Source: Oscillospiraceae bacterium
GTDB lineage: Bacteria > Bacillota > Clostridia > Oscillospirales > Oscillospiraceae
DNA: 64,000 nucleotides
Assembly: GCA_902795045.1 (NCBI GenBank)
Contig: CADBJU010000021.1
Location: forward strand, 1-64,000
Direction of reading: 5' to 3'
The notes under the pieces were generated by a model. It did not search any database, was not told where the DNA came from, and saw only the letters and a program-made list of their open reading frames with translations. The translations under genes and the position numbers were made by a program. This document shows, one piece after another, positions 33,935-42,059 of the stretch (positions are counted from its first letter, which is position 1; each line of letters opens with the position of its first letter).

Positions 33935-35158
33935 TTACTTCAAAATGACCTTGTTGAAATTCTTCTTGCCGCGGCGGACCATGAGGCCCTTGCGGAGGGT
34001 ATCGGCATCGTAGAGGGCCGCGATGTCGGTGACTTTCTGGTCCTCGACCGTGACGCCGCCCTGCTGGACGTTGCGGCGGGCCTCGGACTTGGAGGCGCAG
34101 AGACCGGACTTCACAAGCAGGGTCAGGATATCGAGGCTGCCGTCAGCGAGGTCCGCGTCGGTAAGCTCGGTGGTGGGCACGTCGCCGCCGTCCGCGCCGC
34201 CCGCGAACAGAGCCTTGGCGGAGGCCTCGGCCTTCTTCGCTTCCTCCTCGCCGTGGACGAGGCTTGTCAGCTCGTAGGCCAGGATCTCCTTGGCCTTGTT
34301 GAGCTGGCTGCCCTCCCACTTGTCCATCTCGTCGATCTGCTCGAGCGGCAGGAAGGTCAGCATGCGGATACACTTGAGCACATCCGCGTCGCCGACGTTG
34401 CGCCAGTACTGGTAGAACTCGTAGGGGCTGGTTTTGTTGGGGTCGAGCCAGACCGCGCCGGAGGCGGTCTTGCCCATCTTCTTGCCCTCGGAGTTTAAGA
34501 GCAGGGTGATGGTCATGGCGTGGGCGTCCTTGCCGAGCTTTTTGCGGATCAGCTCCGTGCCGCCGAGCATGTTGCTCCACTGGTCGTTGCCGCCGAACTG
34601 CATGTTGCAGCCGTAGTGCTGGAACATGTAGTAGAAGTCGTAGGACTGCATGATCATGTAGTTGAACTCCAGGAAGCTCAGGCCGCGCTCCATGCGCTGC
34701 TTGTAGCACTCGGCGCGCAGCATGTTGTTGACGGAGAAGCACGCGCCAACCTCGCGCAGCAGCTCGATGTAGTTAAGGGGAACGAGCCACTCGGAGTTAT
34801 AGAGCATCATGGCCTTGCCGTCGGAAAAGTCGATGAACTTCTCCATCTGGCGCTTGAAGCACTCGGCATTGTGGCGGATGTCCTCGCGGGTGAGCATCTT
34901 GCGCATGTCGGTGCGGCCGGAGGGGTCGCCGATGAGGGTGGTGCCGTCGCCGATGAGGGCGATGGGCTTGTTGCCCGCCATCTGCAGGCGCTTCATGAGG
35001 CACAGCGCCATGAAGTGGCCGACGTGCAGGGAGTCGGCGGTGCAGTCAAAGCCGATGTAGAAGGTGGCCTTGCCGTTATTGACCATCTCGCGGATCTCGT
35101 CCTCGTTCGTAACCTGGGCGATCAGCCCGCGCGCTACCAGTTCTTCATAGATTCCCAT
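33935..35158 (-). CDS. tyrS: Tyrosyl-tRNA synthetase
   Basis: Class I aminoacyl-tRNA synthetase, 407 residues. The HIGH variant is HVGHFMALC, the KMSKS variant is KMGKTASG, and a C-terminal S4 domain (residues 345-405) contacts tRNA. The ATG at 35158 has AGGAG 7 bases upstream. Its leader is short and no T-box was seen, which is unusual since many Firmicute tyrS genes have one. Confidence 0.95.
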   Translation of the reverse strand: MGIYEELVARGLIAQVTNEDEIREMVNNGKATFYIGFDCTADSLHVGHFMALCLMKRLQMAGNKPIALIGDGTTLIGDPSGRTDMRKMLTREDIRHNAECFKRQMEKFIDFSDGKAMMLYNSEWLVPLNYIELLREVGACFSVNNMLRAECYKQRMERGLSFLEFNYMIMQSYDFYYMFQHYGCNMQFGGNDQWSNMLGGTELIRKKLGKDAHAMTITLLLNSEGKKMGKTASGAVWLDPNKTSPYEFYQYWRNVGDADVLKCIRMLTFLPLEQIDEMDKWEGSQLNKAKEILAYELTSLVHGEEEAKKAEASAKALFAGGADGGDVPTTELTDADLADGSLDILTLLVKSGLCASKSEARRNVQQGGVTVEDQKVTDIAALYDADTLRKGLMVRRGKKNFNKVILK

Positions 35159-35199
35159 GTTCGTTCTCCTGTATCGTAAATATGAATTTGTAAAGGAAA

Positions 35200-35254
35200 G
35201 CCCTCTATCCGAGGGGACAGAGGGCATTTTACTGTATATTTGCCTTAAAGTCAA
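35200..35254 (-). promoter_or_regulatory. tyrS promoter and adjacent hairpin
   Basis: On the minus strand: TTGACT (35249-35254), 17-bp spacer, TAAAAT (35226-35231). A hairpin GCCCTCTATCC/GGACAGAGGGC (35200-35225) starts right after the -10, over the transcription start. It may be an operator or a terminator for upstream transcripts. Confidence 0.6.
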
Positions 35255-35380
35255 GGGATGATTGCGCCCACTGGCTCAGAACGCCGCACAGGGCATCACC
35301 ATGGGGCGGATCTATACGCATCGGCGGGCATGCTTTCCCCGCCGAAGGGGATCGTCAGATCCGAGAAGTAAGTGCGTGTA

Positions 35381-36856
35381 TCAGGAAGCAAGCGGCTGGA
35401 AGGTCACGTACACCACAACATCCATGGCGGGCATGACGAAGTTCTTCGCCTCGGTGATGTCATAGCTTGCCGACCCGTCGATGAGGCTCCAGACGATCTT
35501 GTCAAGGGTGTAGCCCTGCTCCGCGTTCGGGAAGACAAAAACCGTCGTGGACGGGTAGACATTCATCTGCGTGCCGGAATCGCCCGTCGTGAGGCCGAGG
35601 GCCGCGCTGCCGCCCTGCATGGGCGCAAGGCTCACGCGATACGCCTGCTGCGGGGCATAGCCGCCGCCGACATACTCCCAGGAGTTGTCCGCGCCGGGGA
35701 TGTTGAACACGAGGTCGAAGCCGGAGCCCGAGCTGCCGTCGGAGTCGCCGCCGTCGGAGCCGCTCTTCTTCCACTGGGCGGTGAGGGTGAGATTGGCGCT
35801 TATTTCCACCTCCGGCCCGGGTCGATAGGTTTTCCCGTCGCTGCCCAGCCAATAGTCAAAGGTCTCCCCCTCGGGGGCGGTAAAGCCGCAGCTCTCGACC
35901 TTGTATATGTACTTCCCCTCGTCGTTTTTGGAAACCTTTGTGGCGCTGCCGCCGTTGGCATCATAGGTCACGGTGTAAGTGGGAATTGCCGCAGCGTCGG
36001 GAACCGTGATATTCACGTTGGCGGTCGGCGTACCGGAGACGGTCACAACCGTATCACTTGTTCTGGTAACAGTAATTCCGTTTGTGGTTGTGTAAAGATT
36101 GCTTGTTTCGGGAAATTTATTCCCGCTGTTCGCCGTATAGGTCACGGTGGTCATGGTCTGTCCCGGTGTAACATTTTGCGTCGTTGCGCCGCTCGCGGTC
36201 GCGTTCGTGCCGCCTGTGAGGGTCACAGTGTAACTTGCCGCTCCCACCGTAAATGTATTAGATGTAGAATCAAATGTCACCTTGCTCAAGTCAAGTTTTA
36301 AAGCGGGGCGAACACCGTACGTCTTAGAAACAGGGAGACCAAAGTCGTACACGGTGCTGCGCAAGCCGTCCACGCACGTCGCATAGCCACCCATGCCGCC
36401 GGACGAGCAGAGCCACCAATAGTTTCCATCAGTTCCGGAAAACCGGGTGCATTCTCTGGTATCCTCTGTCATTGCATTTGCCTGATTTTTTGTCAGAAGA
36501 AACATTTTGTTGTCGACTACTGCTGATTTTACACCACTCGAAATACTGCCGTTATAGTAAGTGTTTACGGCTGTTTCCACAGTTGAACCGCTATATGTAT
36601 TATTTGAACCAAAGCTTGACGCAGCAACGCATTCCTTTGCAAGCAGGGTAACTGTTCCTGCATTCGCGGCCGTGGAGTTGTTCTCAATCAGATACCATTG
36701 TTTGCCGTCAAAATTTACTACTGTTGTGGTATTCAGCAGGCTGGCATAAGGATCACCCTCCCACGCCAGTGCCGTCAAACTCATCCCCGGCATCAGCCCG
36801 ATCACCATCACCAGCGTGAGCAACAGGGACAGAAATTTTACTCCTCTGTGTTTCAT
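35381..36856 (-). CDS. Secreted surface protein with DUF6273-like and bacterial-repeat domains
   Basis: A 491-residue exported protein. Signal peptide (MKHRGVKF, hydrophobic LLLTLVMVIGLMPG, cleavage near ALA, residue 31). Residues 40-195 resemble DUF6273 (YWWLCSSGG... GVRPALKLDL), a C-type-lectin-like fold seen in gut Firmicutes; 205-295 is a Thr-rich beta region; 295-370 is a Listeria-Bacteroides-type repeat (YTVTYDANGGSAT... TLTAQW); then a Gly/Ser linker and a C-terminal beta domain. No LPXTG motif. The middle is more AT-rich than its neighbours, suggesting mosaic origin. GGAGG lies 7 bases before the start. Its upstream DNA is an invertible segment. Confidence 0.85.
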   Translation of the reverse strand: MKHRGVKFLSLLLTLVMVIGLMPGMSLTALAWEGDPYASLLNTTTVVNFDGKQWYLIENNSTAANAGTVTLLAKECVAASSFGSNNTYSGSTVETAVNTYYNGSISSGVKSAVVDNKMFLLTKNQANAMTEDTRECTRFSGTDGNYWWLCSSGGMGGYATCVDGLRSTVYDFGLPVSKTYGVRPALKLDLSKVTFDSTSNTFTVGAASYTVTLTGGTNATASGATTQNVTPGQTMTTVTYTANSGNKFPETSNLYTTTNGITVTRTSDTVVTVSGTPTANVNITVPDAAAIPTYTVTYDANGGSATKVSKNDEGKYIYKVESCGFTAPEGETFDYWLGSDGKTYRPGPEVEISANLTLTAQWKKSGSDGGDSDGSSGSGFDLVFNIPGADNSWEYVGGGYAPQQAYRVSLAPMQGGSAALGLTTGDSGTQMNVYPSTTVFVFPNAEQGYTLDKIVWSLIDGSASYDITEAKNFVMPAMDVVVYVTFQPLAS

Positions 36857-36900
36857 AGTCTTTCCTCCATACTTTTTCCGAATTCCTTCGGCTTTCGTTG

Positions 36901-36926
36901 TACCACATACTGTGCATTATGTGGTA
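36901..36926 (+). repeat. Left inverted repeat of the invertible segment
   Basis: A 26-bp site with arms TACCACATA and TATGTGGTA around the asymmetric 8-bp spacer CTGTGCAT, like a tyrosine-recombinase core site. An exact inverted copy lies at 37279-37304. It is 44 bp upstream of the surface protein start. Confidence 0.9.
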
Positions 36927-36946
36927 AAAGCCGCCCAGCCGAACGC

Positions 36947-37085
36947 CTGTCATTGCGAGACAGTGCGCACACTGTCGTGGCAATCCGCCCGCCGGAGGCC
37001 ATTAACCGCTCAGATACCCTCCCCTGGCCACCGGGAAAGACGGATTGCCACACCAGTGACGTCGGTCACTGGTTCGCAATGACAG
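36947..37085. repeat. CATTGCGAG-type palindromic repeat inside the invertible segment
   Basis: The ends CTGTCATTGCGAG and TTCGCAATGACAG are inverted, and internal pairs such as GGCAATCCG/CGGATTGCC and CCAGTGAC/GTCACTGG add further hairpins. Probably a miniature element inserted in the switch. Confidence 0.65.
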
Positions 37086-37231
37086 CGGGGAGGCTGATCA
37101 CAACCAAATAAACCTGAAATTCCTATCCAAAATAGCAAGACAGGCAGCACCAATAGCCGGAAATGCATTACAAATCGTCTCCGGCTGCTTATGTATGTCC
37201 AAAATCAGGATAATCTTATGTATATTTACGA

Positions 37232-37260
37232 TTGACTTTAGCTGTGAAAGAGGTTAAACT
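37232..37260 (+). promoter_or_regulatory. Switchable sigma-A promoter
   Basis: TTGACT (37232-37237), 17-bp spacer, TAAACT (37255-37260). Transcription would start near 37267 and cross the right inverted repeat, heading into the toxin-antitoxin region as sequenced. Confidence 0.75.
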
Positions 37261-37278
37261 ACAAGCTGTAGTTTTTAA

Positions 37279-37304
37279 TACCACATAATGCACAGTATGT
37301 GGTA
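37279..37304 (-). repeat. Right inverted repeat of the invertible segment
   Basis: Exact reverse complement of the 26-bp site at 36901-36926, with no mismatch. Homology stops sharply outside it. Confidence 0.9.
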
Positions 37305-37346
37305 TTCCTCTATCACCGCAAAAAGCAAAACGCGGGGCGCTTTCTC

Positions 37347-37374
37347 TTGACAAAGCGCGCCCGCGTGGTATAAT
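37347..37374 (+). promoter_or_regulatory. Strong promoter for an antisense RNA
   Basis: TTGACA (37347-37352), 16-bp spacer, TATAAT (37369-37374): both boxes match consensus. It faces the small toxin-like gene, so its RNA would be antisense to that mRNA. Confidence 0.75.
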
Positions 37375-37479
37375 GAAGATACAAAAGGGCGCTGTTGATT
37401 TGACGGTTGGCCCGATACGAGATTCAACTTTCGTTGACCGCACGGGGCTCAGCCGGGCGGTCAACAAGCTTTTAAAAGC

Positions 37480-37566
37480 TTAGTAAGCCTTTGGCGCTAT
37501 GTACAGCATGATCATAACGATCACGATGAGACACAGCACAAAGCGAAGGATTCTCCGCTTATCCAT
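37480..37566 (-). CDS. 28-residue membrane peptide (type I toxin candidate)
   Basis: A small gene. The start has GGGAGG 8 bases upstream. The peptide has a basic N-terminus (MDKRRILR), one hydrophobic helix (FVLCLIVIVMIMLYI) and ends PKAY. This layout is typical of type I toxins such as the Fst and TxpA groups, though I do not recognise a named family. Its own promoter (37664-37692) gives a leader of about 90 nt with hairpins, one partly covering the ribosome site (CTTCC/GGAAG). A strong promoter on the opposite strand makes an antisense RNA. The 16-bp palindrome AAGCTTTTAAAAGCTT overlaps the stop. Confidence 0.6.
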   Translation of the reverse strand: MDKRRILRFVLCLIVIVMIMLYIAPKAY

Positions 37567-37663
37567 AAGCCCCACCTCCCTTCCGGGAAGTGGCCAACCG
37601 CCATAGTTTCAACAGCGCACCTTTCGCCGGATTGCTCCGGTGGCCTCTTGCGAGGTTAATTTC

Positions 37664-37692
37664 ATTCTACACATTGCGCCGTGTTTTGTCAA
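37664..37692 (-). promoter_or_regulatory. Promoter of the small membrane peptide gene
   Basis: On the minus strand: TTGACA (37687-37692), 17-bp spacer, TAGAAT (37664-37669). Transcription would begin near 37657. Confidence 0.72.
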
Positions 37693-37697
37693 TTACT

Positions 37698-37720
37698 GCC
37701 TGTCCTGCCGGACAGGCTTT
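37698..37720 (+). terminator. Rightward terminator
   Basis: Stem GCCTGTCC/GGACAGGC with a 4-base loop and TTTTAT. It would stop rightward transcripts before they run antisense into the recombinase gene. Confidence 0.7.
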
Positions 37721-38557
37721 TATAATATGAGGCGGAGCTGCCCAAGCTGCCGCCTCTCTTCTTTTCCGCTGCGCATCGTATAAATGCGGGTAGTGTCGAT
37801 GCTGCTGTGGCCGAGGATGTCCGCAAGGCGTACAATGTCCTTGAAACGCTCATAATGTGTCCGGGCGAAAAGGTGCCGCAGATTGTGGGGAAAGACCTTC
37901 TTTTTGAGCACCCTTGCCGCTTCTGCCAGCCGTTTCAGCATCTTCCAGACGTTGGAGCGGTCAAGCGCCCGGCCCGTCCGGGTGACAAAGACACAAGCCT
38001 GCGCGGATGCCGCGCTCCCCGCACCAGGCGCGCAGCTTCCTGCACAGCGCGTCGGGGATCAGGATCGTGCGGAGCTTGCCCTTGTTGTGTATGCTTGCTT
38101 CTCCGGCGGCAAGGCTCTCCACGGTGACGGCCTTCAACTCGCTGATGCGCAGGCCGAGGGCACACAGCGTCTGGACGATCAGGGCCAGGCGTCTGTCGCC
38201 CTGCTCTAAGGCGGCGGAAACCAGACTTTCGTATTCCTGCCGTGTAAGCTCCCGGTCTGCCGGTAAAAAGGCCCTGCGCTGCACGCGGACATATTTGAGC
38301 CGCCAGTCTGAGCCGAGAAAGGCGAGATAGCAGTTGACCGCCCCCAGCATGGAATTGACGCTTGCACCGGAATAGCCCATGTCCTCCAACCAGGCGCGAA
38401 AGCCGTTCAAGTGCTCCTTGTCCCTGATCCCCTCCGGCGCATATCGGAGCAGCGCTTCTGCATCATGGGCGTATTTCGCAATCGTAGCGGGGCTGTACTC
38501 CTGCTCCCTGAGATGTTTTATAAAGGCGTCCAGCGACGCGGGGTTTATATTGAGCAT
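37720..38557 (-). pseudogene. Tyrosine recombinase (XerC/D-like), frameshifted
   Basis: Site-specific recombinase of about 278 residues if repaired. The ATG at 38557 has AAAGGAG upstream. The N-terminal SAM-like domain and the first catalytic Arg (LGLRISELKAV) and Lys (HNKGKLRTIL) are in the first frame, which ends in a premature TGA. One extra base near 37990-37995 shifts to the frame holding VFVTRTGRALDRSNVW, PHNLRHLFA (His-x-x-Arg), LGHSSIDTTRIY (His and catalytic Tyr). All six catalytic residues are therefore present, so the break is recent or a sequencing error. It lies beside the invertible segment and is its likely cognate enzyme. Confidence 0.88.
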
Positions 38558-38646
38558 GATAAGGCTCCTTTCAGATAGTGCTGGAAATCTTATCATTCCT
38601 CACTTGCTGTCGGATTATACTTTTGTGAAATGATGCTGAAGTTTTC

Positions 38647-38809
38647 ATACTATTCCCTGATAGAAAGCTGACTTGGCATTTCGAGCAGGAATTGCGCCAG
38701 ACAAGGCGGCTTTCGAAGAGCATAATGGAGATATATGGTCAAGAAAGCCAACACAGTATGGCACAATTCCTGCCGGAAGGACTGTCAGATTCCTATCAGG
38801 GGATAGTAT
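38647..38809. mobile_element. MITE-like element, copy B (163 bp)
   Basis: The same 17-bp terminal inverted repeats as copy A (38647-38663 and 38793-38809). The interior has a long hairpin whose arms are GCAGGAATTG-C-GCC and GGC-A-CAATTCCTGC; copy A lacks the second arm. With the hairpin at 38831 it fills the 378-bp gap between the recombinase start and recN; no gene is seen there. Confidence 0.82.
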
Positions 38810-38830
38810 CACATGTTACGGAGGAAGCAC

Positions 38831-38865
38831 AACGGGGCAGCGCCGTATGATGACGCTGCCCCGTT
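38831..38865. terminator. Hairpin downstream of recN
   Basis: Perfect 12-bp stem AACGGGGCAGCG/CGCTGCCCCGTT. The T tail is poor. Probably ends the recN transcript. Confidence 0.5.
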
Positions 38866-38935
38866 CTTGCTGCGAGAGATGCTTATATTGATTATATGAA
38901 ATATGCGTATTGTTTTCGCTCGGAAAAGACGGGCT

Positions 38936-40621
38936 TTACCTCACATGCTGCGCCTTGAAGCGTTCGCAGGCTTCCAGCTGTTCCTCGGCGCTGAGAAGCG
39001 TTGTCTCGGTGATGTTGTCGCCGCCGTGCAGGCGGGCAAGCTCCTGTCTGCGGCCCTCGCGGTCGAGGGGGAAGACATTGGTGTAGGTCCTGCCGTCGCG
39101 TTCTTCCTTGCGGATGAGATAGTGCTGGTCGGCCATGGCGGCGATCTGCGGCAGGTGGGTCACACACATGACCTGCTTGCCGAGGGAGACGCTGTAAAGC
39201 TTTTCCCCTACCCGCTGGGCGGCAATGCCGGAGACGCCGGTGTCGATCTCGTCAAAGATCATGGTGGCTACCGGGTCCTTCTCGGCAAAGACGTTCTTCA
39301 TCGCCAGCATGATGCGGCTGAGTTCACCGCCGGAGGCAATGCGGCTGATACGGCCCAGGGCCTCGCCCGCGTTTGCGGACATGACGAAGCGGATCTCGTC
39401 ACAGCCGTTTGCATCAAAGCCCGGCTCGGCCTCCAGCGGGGTAAACTCCACCGCGAAGCGGACCGAGGGCATGTTGAGCTGTTTAAGCTCGTCCGTGATG
39501 CGCGCCTCCAAAAGCTTTGCCGCCTTCCGGCGCGTCTCGCTCAGGCGCCCGGCCTCGGTGCGGCAGTGGTCGGCGGCTTCCCTGAGCTGCTTTCTGAGCT
39601 TCTCGCTGCGCTCGTCGGCGTACTGGATGTTATCAAGCTTCTCCCTGCACTCCGAGAGATAGTCGATCAGCGCGTCTTCGTCCCGGTTATACTTGCGCTG
39701 GAGTTTCGACAACAGCGAGATGCGCGTCTCGAGGCTGTCGTATTCACCGGGAGAAAAGTCCAGATTCTCGCGGAAATCCCGCAGGCTTTCGGCCGCATCG
39801 GAGATGCTGAAGGCGGCGCTGTTTAACGACTCGCCCGCGCTTTCCAGCTCCGGGGCGTAGGCCGCGGCCTTGCCGACATAATAGGCTGCGTTCTGGGTGA
39901 GCGTGAGGGCGTTGTCCTCGTCGCCGGAGAGCATGGCGATGGCGCTGTCCAGGGCCTCGCTGAGCTTCTCGGCGTTTCGGAGAAGGTCGCGCCGGGCGCA
40001 GATCGTGTCATACTCTCCCGCCTTGAGCGCCGCCCGCTCCAGCTCCTCGATCTGGTAGCGCAGGCTGTCGCTCAGGCGCTCCTTTTCGATCTCGTCCATC
40101 TGCAGGGCGTTGAGCTCTTTTTTGATGGCGCTGTACTCCCGGAAGCAGGCGCGGTACGCCTCGAGGGCGGCGGGATCGGTCCCGAAGCGGTCCAGGTATT
40201 CCCGGTGCCGCCGCTCGTCCATGAGCTGGCGGCCGTCGTTCTGGCCGTGGATGTCCACGAGCAGGGCCGCAAGCTCCTTGAGCTGGGCGGCGGTGACGGG
40301 CAGACCGCAGACGCGGCAGCTGCTTTTCCCGTCGGCGCTGATGCGGCGCTGGATGATGAGCTCATCCTCCGCGTCGATCTCGTTGTCATGAAGCCAGTCC
40401 TCGCAGCCGTCCAGGTCGAAGCTCGCGGTCACGCTGCCCTTCTCCGCCCCGCGGCGCACCAGCTCCCGGCTCACCCGTTCGCCCAGCACTGCGCCGATGG
40501 AGTCGATGACGATGGACTTGCCCGCGCCGGTCTCGCCGGTCAGGATGTTCAGGCCCCGTCCGAAGCTCAGATCCGCGCGCTCGATGACGGCAATGTTTTC
40601 AATGTGCAGTTCGTTGAGCAT
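38936..40621 (-). CDS. recN: DNA repair protein RecN
   Basis: SMC-like ATPase for double-strand-break repair, 561 residues. Walker A GETGAGKS near residue 29, two long coiled-coil arms (about 160-370), the ABC signature IASGGELSRIMLA, and Walker B MIFDEIDTGVSG. The classic neighbour of argR and tlyA in Firmicutes; it lies 39 bp after argR. Confidence 0.96.
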   Translation of the reverse strand: MLNELHIENIAVIERADLSFGRGLNILTGETGAGKSIVIDSIGAVLGERVSRELVRRGAEKGSVTASFDLDGCEDWLHDNEIDAEDELIIQRRISADGKSSCRVCGLPVTAAQLKELAALLVDIHGQNDGRQLMDERRHREYLDRFGTDPAALEAYRACFREYSAIKKELNALQMDEIEKERLSDSLRYQIEELERAALKAGEYDTICARRDLLRNAEKLSEALDSAIAMLSGDEDNALTLTQNAAYYVGKAAAYAPELESAGESLNSAAFSISDAAESLRDFRENLDFSPGEYDSLETRISLLSKLQRKYNRDEDALIDYLSECREKLDNIQYADERSEKLRKQLREAADHCRTEAGRLSETRRKAAKLLEARITDELKQLNMPSVRFAVEFTPLEAEPGFDANGCDEIRFVMSANAGEALGRISRIASGGELSRIMLAMKNVFAEKDPVATMIFDEIDTGVSGIAAQRVGEKLYSVSLGKQVMCVTHLPQIAAMADQHYLIRKEERDGRTYTNVFPLDREGRRQELARLHGGDNITETTLLSAEEQLEACERFKAQHVR

Positions 40622-40660
40622 ACCCTGCCCCCTGTGAAAGTACCGTGCGTTTTAAAACAC

Positions 40661-41113
40661 TTAGAAAAGCTGGTCGATTTCCTTATATAAATTCATGGCG
40701 GCCATGTTGTCCTTCATGGCGATGAAGGCGGTGTCGTCGCCCGCGATGGTGCCGACAAGGCCGTCGATGTCCATGCCGTCCAGGGCCGAACAAGCGCCGT
40801 TTGCCAGGCCCGGAAGGGTCTTGATGACGAGGATATTCTGTGCCACGTCGTAGGAGGTCACGCTCTCCTTGAAAATTTTCTTGAGCCGCTGGTCAAGATC
40901 GGGGGCTTCCTGCTTTGCCGCTGCGACATATCTGTAGTTGCCCTTCGGGCCGAGCTCCTTGACAAGCCGCATGTCGCGGATGTCTCTGGAAAGGGTCGCC
41001 TGGGTGCTCTTCACACCGCGCTCCGCCAGGGCTTCCATAAGCTGATTCTGGGTCTCGATGTCTCTCTCGCTGATGATTTCCATGATAACGCTCTGTCTGC
41101 CGAGTTTCATCAT
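40661..41113 (-). CDS. argR: Arginine repressor ArgR
   Basis: A 150-residue arginine-dependent regulator of arginine metabolism. Winged helix (SVIMEIISERDIETQNQLMEAL... STQATLSRDIRDMRLVK) and a C-terminal hexamer and arginine-binding domain (GTIAGDDTAFIA). AGGAGG lies 4 bases before the first ATG and 7 before the second (41110), so either may be used. Between nadK and recN, as in many Clostridia. Confidence 0.95.
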   Translation of the reverse strand: MMKLGRQSVIMEIISERDIETQNQLMEALAERGVKSTQATLSRDIRDMRLVKELGPKGNYRYVAAAKQEAPDLDQRLKKIFKESVTSYDVAQNILVIKTLPGLANGACSALDGMDIDGLVGTIAGDDTAFIAMKDNMAAMNLYKEIDQLF

Positions 41114-41129
41114 GTGTCCTCCTGTTTTT

Positions 41130-41975
41130 TTACCTTAATTTTTCAAATGCTATGTCGTAGAAGTTGCGAAGTCCGAGGTCTGCCATGTGCGTATAGCTTT
41201 CCGAGCGGCGGACTACGATCCTGTCCCCGCCGCAGAGGTCCGTGACCGAGCACCCGTCCACCGACAGGTAAGCGCGCCGGTCATGCTGCTTTTCCATCTC
41301 CACCGTGATGACGTTTTCGGGACTGAGAACAAAGCTGCGGGAGCTCATCATGTGGGCGCAGATGGGACTGATGATGATGGCCTCCGCGTTCGGCTCCACG
41401 ATGGGACCGCCGGCCGACATGGAGTAGCCGGTGGAGCCGGTGGGCGTGGAGAGAATGATGCCGTCGCCGGAAAAGGCGGTGATGCGGTTGCCGTTGCAGA
41501 GGGCGGTGATCTTGATGCAGTCGCCGTAGCCGTGCATGACCACGTCGTTCAGAGCCTGGTCACGGCAGATCTCCTCCTCGCCGCGGTAAAGGCTCACGTC
41601 CAGCTTCATGCGGCGGCTGAGCTTGTAATCGCCCTGGGCTGCGCGCAGGACATACTCGTACTCCTCCGGCTCCAGGTTTGCCATGAAGCCCTTGGTGCCG
41701 AGGTTCACGCCCAGCATGGGCACCGAAAGGGGATGGATCTCCCGGGCAGCGTGCAGGATCGTCCCGTCCCCGCCGATGACGACAGCGAGTGAGCACGAGG
41801 GTGCCATGTCCTTGAGCTGATCGAAATGCAGATCAGGCGGCAGGATCGTATCCCCCTCGTCGGCAAAGATGGGACAATAGCAGGTCTCATAACCGTGTTC
41901 GTTGAGAAGCAGCGCTATGCGTCTTGAGAGCTCACAGCCCTTGTCACGAAAGGGGTTGGGACAGATCGCGATCAT
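41130..41975 (-). CDS. nadK: NAD kinase
   Basis: Phosphorylates NAD to NADP; 281 residues. The GGDGTIL motif (VVIGGDGTILHAAREI) and STPTGSTGYSMSAGGP are both present. The ATG at 41975 has GGGAGG 5 bases upstream; the longer upstream frame has no support. 16 bp from argR. Confidence 0.95.
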   Translation of the reverse strand: MIAICPNPFRDKGCELSRRIALLLNEHGYETCYCPIFADEGDTILPPDLHFDQLKDMAPSCSLAVVIGGDGTILHAAREIHPLSVPMLGVNLGTKGFMANLEPEEYEYVLRAAQGDYKLSRRMKLDVSLYRGEEEICRDQALNDVVMHGYGDCIKITALCNGNRITAFSGDGIILSTPTGSTGYSMSAGGPIVEPNAEAIIISPICAHMMSSRSFVLSPENVITVEMEKQHDRRAYLSVDGCSVTDLCGGDRIVVRRSESYTHMADLGLRNFYDIAFEKLR

Positions 41976-42033
41976 AAAAACCTCCCGGCGGCACCGCCGA
42001 ACGCATGCCGGTATGGGAAAGCATATCGGCATA

Positions 42034-42047
42034 TATTGTATACAATA
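42034..42047. promoter_or_regulatory. Palindrome upstream of nadK
   Basis: TATTGTATACAATA, a perfect 14-bp palindrome in AT-rich DNA between tlyA and nadK. The TTGTATACAA core resembles GntR-type operators. A role in nadK expression is only a guess. Confidence 0.4.
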
Positions 42048-42059
42048 CTATTATATCAA

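Larger units (their letters stand above)
36901..37304. other. Invertible promoter segment (404 bp), OFF orientation
   Basis: DNA between two perfect 26-bp inverted repeats. The only good promoter inside points right, away from the surface gene. Inversion would put that promoter in front of the surface gene with a leader of about 80 nt. The segment contains a CATTGCGAG-type palindromic repeat (36947-37085) and no gene. Functional inversion is inferred from structure only. Confidence 0.8.
37381..37720 (+). ncRNA. Predicted antisense RNA (antitoxin candidate)
   Basis: Inferred transcript from the promoter at 37347 to the terminator at 37698-37718, or shorter if the GTTGACCGC/GCGGTCAAC hairpin (37433-37465) ends it. 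It would be complementary to the whole small-peptide mRNA. No protein gene is seen on this strand. Confidence 0.45.

Noticed and set aside
35159-35380. T-box leader for tyrS
   Set aside because: No T-box sequence or specifier stem was found. The promoter lies only about 60 bases before the start, too close for a T-box.
35381-36856. Target gene of a diversity-generating retroelement
   Set aside because: The lectin-like fold raised the idea, but no reverse transcriptase or template repeat was found in the window.
36901-37304. Inverted repeats as a simple bidirectional terminator
   Set aside because: The arms are 352 bp apart, perfect over 26 bp with a sharp end, and each is a recombinase-type site. 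A terminator would have a short loop and a T tail.
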